DNA of 64,000 bases, taken from NCBI RefSeq assembly GCF_004217335.1, contig NZ_SHMP01000006.1, positions 124,001-188,000 of the forward strand, in the 5' to 3' direction. A program made the position numbers and the translations under genes. The stretch is from Natrinema hispanicum. Lineage in GTDB: Archaea; Halobacteriota; Halobacteria; Halobacteriales; Natrialbaceae. Below are positions 8,536 to 18,128 of the stretch, piece after piece. The number at the start of each line of letters is the position of its first letter. Within the stretch, counting starts at the first letter, position 1. The notes beneath the pieces are model-generated. The model did no database searches. It was not told where the DNA came from and saw only the letters and a list, made by a program, of their open reading frames with translations.

Positions 8536-8958
8536 ATGTCCCACCCAGTCCGTGACGCGCGGCGTCGGATCCGGACGGACCACGCGTCGATCGTCGATGG
8601 GATCGACGCCTGTGCCGACGCGGTCGCTGCCCCCTGGGATACCGCGCGAACGACCGACAGGAAGACGGTCGCGGATGGGCTCCACCGGACGCTCGCAGAC
8701 GCCGGGGTTCTCGAGGCCCTGCCGAGAGTGCTCGCAGACACGGTCGACGCAACTGGGTACGAACTTCGGGCGACTCCCGTCCCCGCACCGCCCTACGTCG
8801 TCGTGACCAGCCGGGGCCCTCTGCTTCGCGCGACGATCGATCCGGGCCGGCTCGTGATCCGGTTCGACACGTTCGAGGTGGTTCGCGACCCAGTCCCGGA
8901 TCGACCACCGGCTTACCGGCGGCTCGATGGAACCCGACTCGAGGTCTCCCTCGAGTAG
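8536..8958 (+). CDS. Haloarchaeal protein of unknown function
   Basis: 140 residues starting MSHPVRDARRRIRTDHASI. A TATA-like CTTAGTA lies about 29 bases before this ATG, so it is favoured over the in-frame ATG at 8515. The N-terminal half is probably helical; the C-terminal half is beta-rich (PPYVVVTSRGPLLRATIDPG, then VIRFDTFEVV). There are no Cys or membrane segments. I do not recognise a characterised family. It is codirectional with the BrkB gene, 57 bases after its stop. Confidence 0.72.
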   Translation: MSHPVRDARRRIRTDHASIVDGIDACADAVAAPWDTARTTDRKTVADGLHRTLADAGVLEALPRVLADTVDATGYELRATPVPAPPYVVVTSRGPLLRATIDPGRLVIRFDTFEVVRDPVPDRPPAYRRLDGTRLEVSLE

Positions 8959-9134
8959 CGCCACCGCGCTCGCTTCGTTGCGTCCTCGTTCCCTCGCCAA
9001 GCCGGCTCGCCGCTGAGTGCCGATCCGATAGCATAATAACTCAGTTCGCTATACGGGCAGTAGTTATTAACAGAGATCGCATCCAATGGCGAGAATTAAT
9101 AAAAAGCAAGTGCCAGATAATAATACTTATACTC

Positions 9135-9148
9135 GGCTAGCACTAGCC
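9135..9148 (+). promoter_or_regulatory. Perfect 6-2-6 palindrome before the zinc ABC operon
   Basis: GGCTAG-CA-CTAGCC ends 6 bases before the ATG at 9155 and follows the TATA-like run ATAATACTTATAC. This is the place where a repressor would block transcription start of a leaderless gene. It differs from the TTAGG/CCTAA iron box, so a separate metal regulator (zinc or manganese) is plausible. That is inference from position and symmetry alone. Confidence 0.5.
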
Positions 9149-9154
9149 TCGAGT

Positions 9155-10222
9155 ATGAAGCTGACACGACGGACGCTGCTGCAGACGGCTGCCGGCACAG
9201 CCGCCGCGAGTACCGTCGCCGGCTGTCTCGATGATATCAGCTCGGCGGATGCGAACCTCGACGCCGGCTACGCCGCCTTCTTTACCCTCTGGGACTGGGC
9301 TGAGCAGGTCAGCGGCGACGCGATCGACTTCGAGAACCCGGTCGGGACCGGACAGGCCGGTCACGGCTGGTCGCCAAGCGGCGACCTCACCCGGGACATC
9401 GCCGACGCCGGCGTCTTTGTCTACTTCGATACGCCCGCGTTCTCGTGGGCACAGGACGTCGCAGCCACGCTCGAATCCGACTACGACACCGTCGTCGTAA
9501 TCGATGGACTCGAGGGACTGGACGACCAGCTGTTGGGCTGGGATCACGAAACCGACAGCAACGACCACGGGAGCGAGGACAATCATAGCACCGAGACCCA
9601 CGATGGCCACGACCACGAGAACGAGGGCGATCATGATACCGAGACCAACGACGGTCACGATCACGGCGAAGCGTCGATCGATCCACACGTCTGGCTCGAC
9701 CCCGTGCTTGCAGGGGAGATCGTCGAGACGATCGCGTCGGGACTGGCCGACGCCGATCCGGACAACGCCGAGACCTACGAGGAGAACGCCGCATCGTATA
9801 CGACCGATCTCGAGTCTATAGACCAGCAGTTCACGGACCTGCTCGAGACGGCAGACCGACACGTCGCCGTCTTCGCCGGCCACGACTCGTTTACCTATCT
9901 GCAGGACCGCTACGGGTTCGATATTCATACGCCGGTCGGCGTCTCCCCACAGGAAGAGCCGAGTGCCAACGACATCTCCGAGACGATCGAACTCGTCGAT
10001 TCGGAGGGCATCGAGACGATCCTCTACGATCCCTTCGAGGATCCCGATGGCGCGTACCCACTCGTCGAGACGATCCTCGCGGAGAGCGACGCGACCGACG
10101 CGATGCCGATTACGCACCTCTCGGGGACGCTTTCGACGTGGCAGGACGAGGGCTGGGGGTACCTCGAGCAAATGGAAGAGATAAACATCCCCGCGTTCAG
10201 AGAGGTACTAGACGCACAGTGA
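9155..10222 (+). CDS. Zinc-type ABC transporter substrate-binding lipoprotein (ZnuA-like)
   Basis: 355 residues. Signal: MKLTRRTLLQTAAG with twin arginine and a lipobox VAGC, so a Tat-exported lipoprotein. The mature part has the cluster A-I binding fold: WSPSGDLTRDIADA, a His/Asp-rich flexible loop of about 40 residues near residues 130-170 (repeats such as THDGHDHENEGDHD), SIDPHVWLDP, and FAGHDSFTYL. The His-rich loop favours zinc. The ATPase and permease follow directly, completing the transporter. A palindrome lies just before the start. Confidence 0.93.
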   Translation: MKLTRRTLLQTAAGTAAASTVAGCLDDISSADANLDAGYAAFFTLWDWAEQVSGDAIDFENPVGTGQAGHGWSPSGDLTRDIADAGVFVYFDTPAFSWAQDVAATLESDYDTVVVIDGLEGLDDQLLGWDHETDSNDHGSEDNHSTETHDGHDHENEGDHDTETNDGHDHGEASIDPHVWLDPVLAGEIVETIASGLADADPDNAETYEENAASYTTDLESIDQQFTDLLETADRHVAVFAGHDSFTYLQDRYGFDIHTPVGVSPQEEPSANDISETIELVDSEGIETILYDPFEDPDGAYPLVETILAESDATDAMPITHLSGTLSTWQDEGWGYLEQMEEINIPAFREVLDAQ

Positions 10223-10956
10223 CCGTCGTCGCACTCGAGAACGTAACGTTTGCCTACGGCGAACAGCCAGCGGTCAAGGACGTCACGCTGCGGGTCGATG
10301 AGGGGGACTTTCTGGGCTTGATCGGTCCCAACGGCTCGGGCAAGACCACACTCTTGCATCTCATGCTCGGATTGCGCACGCCCGACAGCGGGACGATCGA
10401 GCTGTTCGGTGAACCCGTCTCCGCGTTCGACGACGGCGAGCGCATCGGGTACGTCTCCCAGCAGGCCACCAGTGGCGGCGGCTCGATGCCGGTCACCGTC
10501 CGCGAAGCGGTGACGATGGGCCGGTTCGCCCACGCGGGCCACGGCCGGCTGACCGCCGACGATGACGCGATCGTCGACGACGCACTCGAGACCGTCGGCA
10601 TTACCGATCTCGCGGATCGACAGGTTAACCAGCTCTCGGGCGGCCAGCGCCAGCGGGCCTACATCGCCCGTGCGCTGGCCTCCGAAGCCGACCTGCTAGC
10701 ACTCGACGAGCCGACCGTCGGCGTCGACGCCGAATCCCGGGACGCGTTCTACCAGTTGCTCGAGTCGCTCAACGACGACGGGATCACGATCATCCTGATC
10801 GAACACGACATCGGCGTCGTCACGGATCGGGCGAACCGAATCGCCTGTATTAACACGGAGCTGTACCACCACGGTGATACCGAATCGTTCGTCGAAAGCG
10901 ATGCCCTGACCGAGGCCTACGGCGCGACGGGCCAGGTCGTCCATCATCATCACTGA
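10219..10956 (+). CDS. Zinc-type ABC transporter ATP-binding protein (ZnuC-like)
   Basis: 245 residues. Start is GTG at 10219 inside the stop region of the binding-protein gene (GTGA overlap), so translation is coupled. Walker A GPNGSGKTT, signature LSGGQRQRA and Walker B LLALDEPTVG are all intact, followed by the switch His in IILIEHDIG. The C terminus ends in four His, consistent with a metal transporter. It would power metal import together with its neighbours. Confidence 0.93.
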   Translation: MTVVALENVTFAYGEQPAVKDVTLRVDEGDFLGLIGPNGSGKTTLLHLMLGLRTPDSGTIELFGEPVSAFDDGERIGYVSQQATSGGGSMPVTVREAVTMGRFAHAGHGRLTADDDAIVDDALETVGITDLADRQVNQLSGGQRQRAYIARALASEADLLALDEPTVGVDAESRDAFYQLLESLNDDGITIILIEHDIGVVTDRANRIACINTELYHHGDTESFVESDALTEAYGATGQVVHHHH

Positions 10957-10960
10957 ACCG

Positions 10961-11980
10961 ATGACGCAGCGACATTCCCTCCGGCGACGGCTCGAGCACG
11001 TCGGGGTCGCCGTGACCGCTGTCCTCGCGGTCGCGATGGTTGGGCTGTTAACGATCGACGCGTTGCGCAGTGTTCCCGGTATCGGCGTTCTCTACGAGCA
11101 AGCCCGCATCGCGGGCTGGTGGGCCGATCACTACCTCGGGACGAACGTCTTCTATCATCCGTTCATGTGGCGTTCGATCGCGACGGGGATCCTGATCGGC
11201 GTCGTCGCGCCGCTGGTCGGCACCTATCTCGTCCACCGCGAGATGGCCCTGATCGGCGAGACGTTGGCGCATACGGCCTTTGCCGGGGTCGCAGTCGGCC
11301 TACTGGTGAGTTCGATCACCGGCTGGGACGGCTCGCTCATGGTCGTCGCGCTCGTCGTTGGGGTGCTGGGCGCACTCGCGGTCCAGTGGCTCGCCGAGCG
11401 AACCGACACCTACGGCGACGTGCCGATCGCGATCATGTTGACCGGGAGCTTCGCCGTTGGGACGCTGGTCATCAGCTACGGTCGCGGGATGTCCGGCATC
11501 AACGTCCAGGACTTCATTTTCGGCAGCATCTCGGTCGTCACGCCCTCGGGTGCGCGGCTGATGGCTGTCATTAGCGTGGTCGTCGTCGCCGTCACCGTCG
11601 CGACCTACAAACAGCTGCTGTTCATTACGTTCGACGAGCAGGCCGCCCGCGTCGCACGGCTCAACGTCACGTGGTACAACACCCTGTTGATCGTGATGAC
11701 GGCCGTCGTCGTCGTCGGCGCGATGCAGATCCTCGGCGTCATCCTCGTCGCCGCGATGCTGGTCGTTCCCGTCGCCGCTGGGACCCACCTCGCTCAGAGC
11801 TTCCGAGAGACGATCTATCTCTCGATCCTCTTCGGGCAGGTAGCCGTCATCGGCGGCTTCGTCCTCTCGATCTCACAGAGCCTGCCCACTGGTGGCTCGA
11901 TCGTCGTCGTCGCCATCGCCTGCTATCTGCTCGCAGTCTTCGCCTCGAGCCGGTCATCCCCGGCGATCTCGATGCACTGA
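10961..11980 (+). CDS. Zinc-type ABC transporter permease (ZnuB-like)
   Basis: 339 residues with about eight to nine membrane segments of the ABC-3 permease family. Seen: a membrane helix near residues 14-33, then the family core from FMWRSIATGILIGVVAPLVG, and LIGETLAHTAFAGVAVG, the coupling region typical of ZnuB/MntB permeases. The gene starts 4 bases after the ATPase stop. The N-terminal 60 residues before the core are longer than in bacterial ZnuB. Third gene of the transporter operon. Confidence 0.93.
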   Translation: MTQRHSLRRRLEHVGVAVTAVLAVAMVGLLTIDALRSVPGIGVLYEQARIAGWWADHYLGTNVFYHPFMWRSIATGILIGVVAPLVGTYLVHREMALIGETLAHTAFAGVAVGLLVSSITGWDGSLMVVALVVGVLGALAVQWLAERTDTYGDVPIAIMLTGSFAVGTLVISYGRGMSGINVQDFIFGSISVVTPSGARLMAVISVVVVAVTVATYKQLLFITFDEQAARVARLNVTWYNTLLIVMTAVVVVGAMQILGVILVAAMLVVPVAAGTHLAQSFRETIYLSILFGQVAVIGGFVLSISQSLPTGGSIVVVAIACYLLAVFASSRSSPAISMH

Positions 11981-12068
11981 GACGGCCGATTGGACGTCAG
12001 TTCCAGCGCAGTCACCACACCATGTGGCCGCATTGGGACACAGTTACACCAGACCGTCCGACGGCCGG

Positions 12069-12530
12069 TTACGTTCTGGCTCGAGTGTGCACGTGCTCGG
12101 CGAGATGGAGAGCGAGACCGAGCGCGGTAGAGCCGATCCCGACCGGGACGAGCACGAGTCCGATCCCGAGGGCGTTGCCAACCGGGACGAGCCGATCGAG
12201 CAGGGTTGCGACGAGTCGGCTTACAAGGAGGGGACCGACCAGCAGAACGACGGCAAGTCCGCCAGCGGCGGCCCCGCCCATGAGCAGCCGACGCGGCCAC
12301 TCGGCCGGCTCCCACACCCGCGTTACGAGACCCAACACTCCCGCTTCCACGAGTGCAAGCAGTCCCACGACTGCGTATAGTAACACGAAAATACCGGTAA
12401 GGCCGGCCGCGAACCCGGTTCCGGGCGGGTTTTCAGGAATCGTCGGCAACAACACCACTGCAGTCAGCAGACTGACCGCACCCAGTAGTGCGGTGCCGAG
12501 GGCGACGGCGCGGGGAGGGACGTTGACCAT
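12069..12530 (-). CDS. Four-helix membrane protein of unknown function
   Basis: 153 residues from MVNVPPRAVALG. Four hydrophobic segments are visible (LGAVSLLTAVVLL, GIFVLLYAVVGLLALV, LLMGGAAAGGLAVVLLVG, GLVLVPVGIGSTALGLALHL), with little outside them, so an integral membrane protein. The frame is open upstream to 12722, but that part is unlike a protein start and would overlap the divergent synthetase gene. Family not recognised. Confidence 0.65.
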   Translation of the reverse strand: MVNVPPRAVALGTALLGAVSLLTAVVLLPTIPENPPGTGFAAGLTGIFVLLYAVVGLLALVEAGVLGLVTRVWEPAEWPRRLLMGGAAAGGLAVVLLVGPLLVSRLVATLLDRLVPVGNALGIGLVLVPVGIGSTALGLALHLAEHVHTRART

Positions 12531-12703
12531 CACCCGATTGGTTCCTACACTAACATATATGTCTTCCACGTTGGCCGTGCTGGCGCAGTTGGGAACCGGC
12601 ACCGATCTGCCGACTGCTCGAGACGACACCCCGTCCGCCACGATCTCCCCGATGGCTGGAACACGCCATACGCTTAACTCGCTACTTAGCGAACGCTCGA
12701 TCG

Positions 12704-14815
12704 ATGGGACGGTTATCCGCACTCTTCGATCCCGAGACCGTCGCCGTGGTCGGCGCGACCGACCGCGAGGGCGCGGTCGGACGGGCGATCCTCGAGAACC
12801 TGCGTGATGGGTTCGACGGTGAGGTCGTTCCGATCAATCCCTCGCGCGAGACGGTCCTCGGGCTCGAGTGTTATCCGGACGCGAAGAGCGCCCCGCCGAT
12901 CGAGCTGGCGGTGGTCGTCGTACCGCCCGACATCGTCATCGAATCGATTCGGGAACTCGCCGAGACAGGCACCGAGAATATCGTCGTCATCACCGCTGGG
13001 TTCGCCGAGACCGGCAGTGAGGGTGCAAAGCGCGAACGCCGACTCCGCGAACTCGCCGCCGAAAACGACCTCAACGTCGTCGGTCCCAACAGTCTCGGCA
13101 TCATGGCGACGCCGAACGGGCTGAACGGTTCCTTTGCCCCGCAAACCCCGCTCGAGGGATCAATTTCCTTTCTGAGCCAATCAGGTGCGTTCATCACCGC
13201 CGTGCTCGACTGGGCGACCGACGAAGGGATCGGCTTTCAGGACGTCGTCTCGCTTGGAAACAAGGCCGTCCTCGATGAGACTGATTTCATCCGCGAGTGG
13301 GACGACGATCCGGCAACTGACGTCATCATCGGCTATCTCGAGGACATCGACGACGGGCAGACGTTCCTCGAGGACGCACGTGAGGTGACCGACGAGACAC
13401 CGATCGTCCTCGTCAAATCCGGTCGGACGGACGCTGGCGCGAAGGCGGCCTCCTCGCACACCGGTGCGATCGCCGGCAGCGAGCGGGCCTACGAAGCTGG
13501 TCTCGAGCAAGCTGGCGTCCTGCGAGCCCACTCAGTCCAAGAGTTGTTCGACTACGCGCGGGCACTCGCAGGGCTGCCCGAACCCGACACTGACGGCGTT
13601 GCCGTCGTGACGAACGCGGGCGGGCCTGGCGTGTTAACGACCGACGCGGTCGGCGATTCGCGCCTCGAGATCGCCGACTTCACTGACGAGACGGTCGCAG
13701 CGTTGACTGAGGCACTGCCCGACGAAGCCAACGTCTACAACCCGATCGACGCGATCGGCGACGCCGACGTCGACCGCTTCGGCGAGGCCTTAGAGATCGC
13801 ACTCGCAGACCCCAACGTCGGCAGCGCGGTCGTCGTTGCCGCGCCGACGGCGGTCCTGTCCTACGACGACCTCGCCGAGACGGTGATCGAGATCCGCGAG
13901 ACACACGAGACGCCGGTCGTGACCTGCCTGATGGGCGGGAAACGCGCTCGAGACGCCGAAGCAACGTTGCGCGAGGCGGGAATTCCGAACTACTTCGATC
14001 CTTCACGGGCGGTGTCGGGACTCGACGCGCTCGCTCGGTTTCGCGATATTCACGAGCAACCGACCGACGAACCCGAGACGTTCGACGTCGACCGAGAGCG
14101 TGCCCGCGAGATACTCTCGCGAGCGACGCGGCGCGACAACAACCGGCTCGGCGTCGAGTCGATGGACCTACTCGAGGCCTACGGGATTTCGACGCCGGCC
14201 GGCGAGATCGTTGACGATCCCGAGCGCGCCCGCGAGGTGGCCAAGTCGATCGAGGGCGACGTCGTCATGAAGATCGTCAGTCCCGAGATCTCACACAAAT
14301 CCGACATCGGTGGCGTCAAAGTCGGCGTCGCGACCGATGACGTCTACGACGCCTACGAGGACATCGTCGCCCGGGCACGCAACTACCAGCCCGACGCGAC
14401 GATCGTTGGCGTCCAAATCCAGGAACTGGTCGACCTCGAGACTGCGACCGAGACGATCGTCGGGATGAACCGCGATCCACAGTTCGGCCCGCTGTTGTTG
14501 TTCGGACTCGGCGGCATCTTCGTCGAAATCATCGAAGATACGTCGGTTCGTATCGCGCCGATCGGCGAGCGCGAGGCCCGCGAGATGATCGACGAGATTC
14601 AGGCCGCACCGCTGTTGCGCGGCGCTCGCGGCCGCGAGCCCGCAGACGTCGAGGGAATCGTCGAGACGATCCAGCGGCTCTCACAGCTCGTGACGGACTT
14701 CCCGTCCATTCTCGAACTCGACATCAACCCGCTCGTGGCGGGCCCCGACGGCGTCCAAGCGATCGATCTCCGACTGACCGTCGACACCGACGAACTCGAG
14801 ACGGAGGAACCATGA
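12704..14815 (+). CDS. ADP-forming acetate/acyl-CoA synthetase, single-chain
   Basis: 703 residues, the full single-chain (alpha+beta fused) form found in haloarchaea. The N-terminal CoA-binding Rossmann part has VAVVGATDREGAVGRAI and VGPNSLGIM. The ligase-CoA part includes SHTGAIAGS, which carries the His that is phosphorylated. The C-terminal ATP-grasp part has VVMKIVSPEISHKSDIGGVK. It makes ATP from acetyl- or acyl-CoA plus ADP and phosphate. The next gene starts within its stop (ATGA), so both are probably translated together. Confidence 0.93.
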   Translation: MGRLSALFDPETVAVVGATDREGAVGRAILENLRDGFDGEVVPINPSRETVLGLECYPDAKSAPPIELAVVVVPPDIVIESIRELAETGTENIVVITAGFAETGSEGAKRERRLRELAAENDLNVVGPNSLGIMATPNGLNGSFAPQTPLEGSISFLSQSGAFITAVLDWATDEGIGFQDVVSLGNKAVLDETDFIREWDDDPATDVIIGYLEDIDDGQTFLEDAREVTDETPIVLVKSGRTDAGAKAASSHTGAIAGSERAYEAGLEQAGVLRAHSVQELFDYARALAGLPEPDTDGVAVVTNAGGPGVLTTDAVGDSRLEIADFTDETVAALTEALPDEANVYNPIDAIGDADVDRFGEALEIALADPNVGSAVVVAAPTAVLSYDDLAETVIEIRETHETPVVTCLMGGKRARDAEATLREAGIPNYFDPSRAVSGLDALARFRDIHEQPTDEPETFDVDRERAREILSRATRRDNNRLGVESMDLLEAYGISTPAGEIVDDPERAREVAKSIEGDVVMKIVSPEISHKSDIGGVKVGVATDDVYDAYEDIVARARNYQPDATIVGVQIQELVDLETATETIVGMNRDPQFGPLLLFGLGGIFVEIIEDTSVRIAPIGEREAREMIDEIQAAPLLRGARGREPADVEGIVETIQRLSQLVTDFPSILELDINPLVAGPDGVQAIDLRLTVDTDELETEEP

Positions 14816-15948
14816 CCGACATCGATTCAGACCCCGAATCCACGGAGACCGACAGTGACACAGACACGACGACCACCGAGACCGTCCCTGGCGACACCGA
14901 CACGCTCCTCGTCAGTTCGCTCGCGGAGAGCACCGGCAAGACGGCCATCACGCTGGCGCTTGCCCGCCTCGCACGAAGTGCAGGCGACAGCGTCGGCTAC
15001 ATGAAACCCAAGGGCACCCGCCTCCAGAGCAACGTCGGCAAAACGTTGGACGAGGACCCGCTGCTCGCCCGCGAACTGCTCGAGTTGGAGGCGGAGATCC
15101 ACGATCTCGAGCCGGTCGTCTACTCGCCAACGTTCATCGAGCAGGTGATCCGCGGCCGCGAGGACCCGGACGACCTCCGCGAGCGCGTCCGGGAGGCATT
15201 CGAGACGCTCGCGGCGGACCACGATCGACTGTTCGTCGAGGGTGGCGGCAGATACGACATCGGCCAAATCGTCGATCTCACCGATGCCGACATCGCGGCC
15301 CTGTTCGACGCTCGTGTCCTGCTGGTCGCCTCGTACGAAATCCCGGCGGACATCGACGACGTGCTCGCCGCAGCCGATCAGTTCGGCGACCGGCTCGCAG
15401 GCGTCGTCTTCAACGACGTCCCCGATGCGGCCTACGACCAACTCGAGACGGACGTGGTGCCGTTTCTCGAAGGACAGGGGATGCCAGTCCACGGCGTTCT
15501 CCCGAGCGAACGGGAACTCTCGGGCGTGACGGTCGCCAACCTCGCCGACGAACTCGGCGCGACGATGCTCGTCGACGAGGGACAGGACAGCTACGTCGAG
15601 CGGTTCTCAGTCGGGGCGATGGGTGCCGACAGCGCCCTGCGACGCTTCCGCCGGACGAAAGACGCCGCCGTCATCACCGGCGGTGACCGGGCAGAAATCC
15701 ATACTGCCGCGCTCGAGGCACCCGGTATCCGCTGTCTCATCCTGACCGGTGGGCACCGCCCACCGGGAACGATCCTCGGGCAGGCAAGCGAGAAAGGCGT
15801 CCCGATCCTCTCCGTGCAGACGGACACGCTCGCGACCGTCGAGCGTGCAGAGGACGTGATTCGGAGCGGGCGGACGCGAGATGCGGAGACGGTCGACCGG
15901 ATGGAACAACTTCTGTCCGATCACGCGGCCGTCGACGAGATCCTGTGA
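14812..15948 (+). CDS. BioD-like / DRTGG-domain protein (phosphotransacetylase-type N-terminal region)
   Basis: 378 residues. After a 30-residue acidic Thr/Asp-rich tail comes a P-loop of the dethiobiotin-synthetase type (SSLAESTGKTAITLALA), then FVEGGGRYDIG with a conserved acidic/Gly motif. The C-terminal 120 residues form a DRTGG domain (DAAVITGGDRAEIHTAALE, LILTGGHRPPG). This is the arrangement at the N terminus of bacterial Pta; the acetyltransferase domain is absent. ATGA overlap with the ADP-forming synthetase suggests a regulatory or accessory role in acyl-CoA/acetate metabolism (inference). Confidence 0.85.
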   Translation: MTDIDSDPESTETDSDTDTTTTETVPGDTDTLLVSSLAESTGKTAITLALARLARSAGDSVGYMKPKGTRLQSNVGKTLDEDPLLARELLELEAEIHDLEPVVYSPTFIEQVIRGREDPDDLRERVREAFETLAADHDRLFVEGGGRYDIGQIVDLTDADIAALFDARVLLVASYEIPADIDDVLAAADQFGDRLAGVVFNDVPDAAYDQLETDVVPFLEGQGMPVHGVLPSERELSGVTVANLADELGATMLVDEGQDSYVERFSVGAMGADSALRRFRRTKDAAVITGGDRAEIHTAALEAPGIRCLILTGGHRPPGTILGQASEKGVPILSVQTDTLATVERAEDVIRSGRTRDAETVDRMEQLLSDHAAVDEIL

Positions 15949-16135
15949 TAAACCGTCAGACACACCGTTATCGCGGTTTGGTGTTGCCCTCCGCTGGCGG
16001 CCACCACGGGTTCCACCGATCGCATTGCAGCGCTCGCCGCTGCAGCGACGGCTGTCCGTATGCGATCGCCCTTCATCGACTGGTGTCCAACAGTCTGACT
16101 GTCACGTCTAACCAAAAGTTAAGAGTCCACCACGC

Positions 16136-16441
16136 ATGAACCCAGACATGGACGACACACCCCAAGAGATCACCTCTCTCGTCGGCCGCGAGGTCTATTC
16201 GAACAACGGCGTCTTCGTGGGCGAAGTCGAGGATCTCAGACTGAACATCGACGGCCAGGTCGTCTCCGGTCTCGCACTCGCGAAGTTAAACAGCGAACTG
16301 TTCGCCGAAGAAGCCCGCAGCGGCCAGGGCATCATCGTTCCCTACCGCTGGGTCCGGTCTGTCGGCGACATCATCCTGATCAACGACGTCGTCGAGCGCG
16401 TCCGCGACCCCGACGAAGAAGAAGACGAACTCGTCGTGTAG
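16136..16441 (+). CDS. PRC-barrel domain protein
   Basis: 101 residues. After MNPDMDDTPQEI the sequence is a single PRC-barrel: LVGREVYSNNGVFVGEVEDL, a beta-rich middle, and GIIVPYRWVRSVGDIILIND. It ends in an acidic tail rich in Asp and Glu. PRC-barrel proteins of this size are usual in haloarchaea; some are linked to RNA processing or cell division (CdpB family). MDDTPQ at 16148 is an alternative start. It stands alone between the DRTGG gene and the converging DHH gene. Confidence 0.85.
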   Translation: MNPDMDDTPQEITSLVGREVYSNNGVFVGEVEDLRLNIDGQVVSGLALAKLNSELFAEEARSGQGIIVPYRWVRSVGDIILINDVVERVRDPDEEEDELVV

Positions 16442-16514
16442 GCCCTTCCACGCGTCGACAGCGGGTCGAACCGGCAGCTGCGAGTTCGACCCATAATTCT
16501 GGCGTGGAACGCCA

Positions 16515-17972
16515 CTAGCTACCGTTCGAGCCTTCGCTGCTTCCCTCGACGCCCATCGCGTCGAACAGCGTCCGTTTGACCGCTTCTTCGGTCAACTCGA
16601 GTAACGTGTCCCGCGTGCCATCCGATATTTCGATGCCGGTGAAAATGCCCAGCGGAATCTCCGCGCTGGCCTGCGTGGAGTGGCCGGCCGTCTCGCCAAT
16701 CTCACCGTAGGCGTCGTCTAACACCTTGCCGATGTTGATGCGGATGTCCTTCGAGCGACCGGCGAGGAAGATCGTCTCGTCGGCGATGCCGAAGACCGCC
16801 GTCGTGGTGACGCCCTCGAGATTTAAGAGGTGGCTGGCGGCCTGGGTCAGTGCCTCGCGGTCGCGGACGATGCCGGCGTTGGAGATGAGATGACTGCCCT
16901 GGACGTCGCGATTGGTGATCGCCTCCGCGAGGACGTCCAGCGTCTCGGGGGACATCGATGGCGACTCGACCTGCTCTAAGGTGTCGTGATTTGCGAAGGG
17001 GTACAGATAGGCAGCGGCCGTCAGATCGGCGGGGGTCGTGTCGCGTTTGAAATCCAGGGTCTCCGCGCGGATGCCATAGAGTAAGGCTGTCGCGACCTCC
17101 TCGGAGACGTTCATGTCGAACTCCTGGATGTACTTCGTCATGATCGTCGATGTCGAGGACATATTCGGCCGGATGTCGACGAACTCGGGTTCGACACCCT
17201 CCTCGGTCTCCGCCTCATGGTGATCGATGACGATGTCAACGGGGAGTTCCATCTCGCCTGCGGTCCCGTGATCGACCAGCGCGACGGTGTCGTAGATCGA
17301 GTGGTCTTCGATCTCGTCCCACTGAACGAGGTCGATCCCCAGCAGATTGACGAACGCACGGTTCTCCTGATGGCCGACGTCACCCAGATAGATGATGTCG
17401 GAGTCGACGTCGAGGTGGCCGGCGATCGCCTGCAACGCCGCCGCACTGGCGATCGAGTCCGGATCGGGACTATCCTGGGTGACGATCGCCAGTTGCGTCC
17501 CAGTCTCCTCGACGATCCCGGCGAGTTGGCTTGCGTTGTACTCGAGTTCGCCGGACTCGAGCGCTCGCATCGCAGACTCAGCGATGACCGAGGACGGGTT
17601 GATCACGATGTCGGCTCCGAGCTCGGAGAGTTCGTCGCCGGAGACGGGGTCGCTCGCACGGGCGACGACGAACTGGTCGTCGTTTGCCTCACGGATGTGC
17701 TCGAGGGCCTGCTTGTTCGATTCGACGTCCGACGCGAGGATGAGGACGACATCGCGGTCGGCGACGAGATCGGCGATCTCGGCGTCACGGATGTCGGCCG
17801 CACGGGCATCCAGATCTTGATCGCGAAGCGATTCGACCCGGCTCTCGTCGCGATCGATGATGGAAACGTCCTTGCCCTGTTCGACGAGTTCCTCCGCGAC
17901 GGCATACCCGACGCTGCCACAGCCCAAGATAGCGTAGTCAGAAATCGACGAAATCGTAACCCCCGTACTCAT
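16515..17972 (-). CDS. DHH phosphoesterase with N-terminal TrkA_N domain
   Basis: 485 residues from MSTGVTISSISDYAILG. An N-terminal Rossmann domain has GCGSVGYAVAEEL, the NAD-binding loop of TrkA_N/RCK proteins. The second part is a DHH-DHHA1 phosphoesterase: DSPDPDSIASA, VDHG and IDHHE match DHH motifs, and the C-terminal region with GETAGHSTQASAEIP matches DHHA1. A similar build occurs in archaeal proteins thought to hydrolyse cyclic dinucleotides or nanoRNA. Whether nucleotide binding controls hydrolysis is unknown. An upstream in-frame ATG at 17993 is rejected for lack of conservation. Confidence 0.9.
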   Translation of the reverse strand: MSTGVTISSISDYAILGCGSVGYAVAEELVEQGKDVSIIDRDESRVESLRDQDLDARAADIRDAEIADLVADRDVVLILASDVESNKQALEHIREANDDQFVVARASDPVSGDELSELGADIVINPSSVIAESAMRALESGELEYNASQLAGIVEETGTQLAIVTQDSPDPDSIASAAALQAIAGHLDVDSDIIYLGDVGHQENRAFVNLLGIDLVQWDEIEDHSIYDTVALVDHGTAGEMELPVDIVIDHHEAETEEGVEPEFVDIRPNMSSTSTIMTKYIQEFDMNVSEEVATALLYGIRAETLDFKRDTTPADLTAAAYLYPFANHDTLEQVESPSMSPETLDVLAEAITNRDVQGSHLISNAGIVRDREALTQAASHLLNLEGVTTTAVFGIADETIFLAGRSKDIRINIGKVLDDAYGEIGETAGHSTQASAEIPLGIFTGIEISDGTRDTLLELTEEAVKRTLFDAMGVEGSSEGSNGS

Positions 17973-18128
17973 TGCCCGTGTGGTCGGACCCACCGCACTT
18001 AATGGTCCCGAAGCGTGGCATCGACTGACTTTCGTGCCGGTGGCTCGAGAGCAATCGCGCGTGGATGGCTGTCACAGCGCCTCCCAAGGGAAACGTATTT
18101 GAACGACCGAGCGAAAGTCGGAGGTACA

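Noticed and set aside
9670..9720. His-rich stretch taken as a nickel-binding protein
   Set aside because: His loops occur in zinc-type cluster A-I proteins; SIDPHVWLDP fits ZnuA better.
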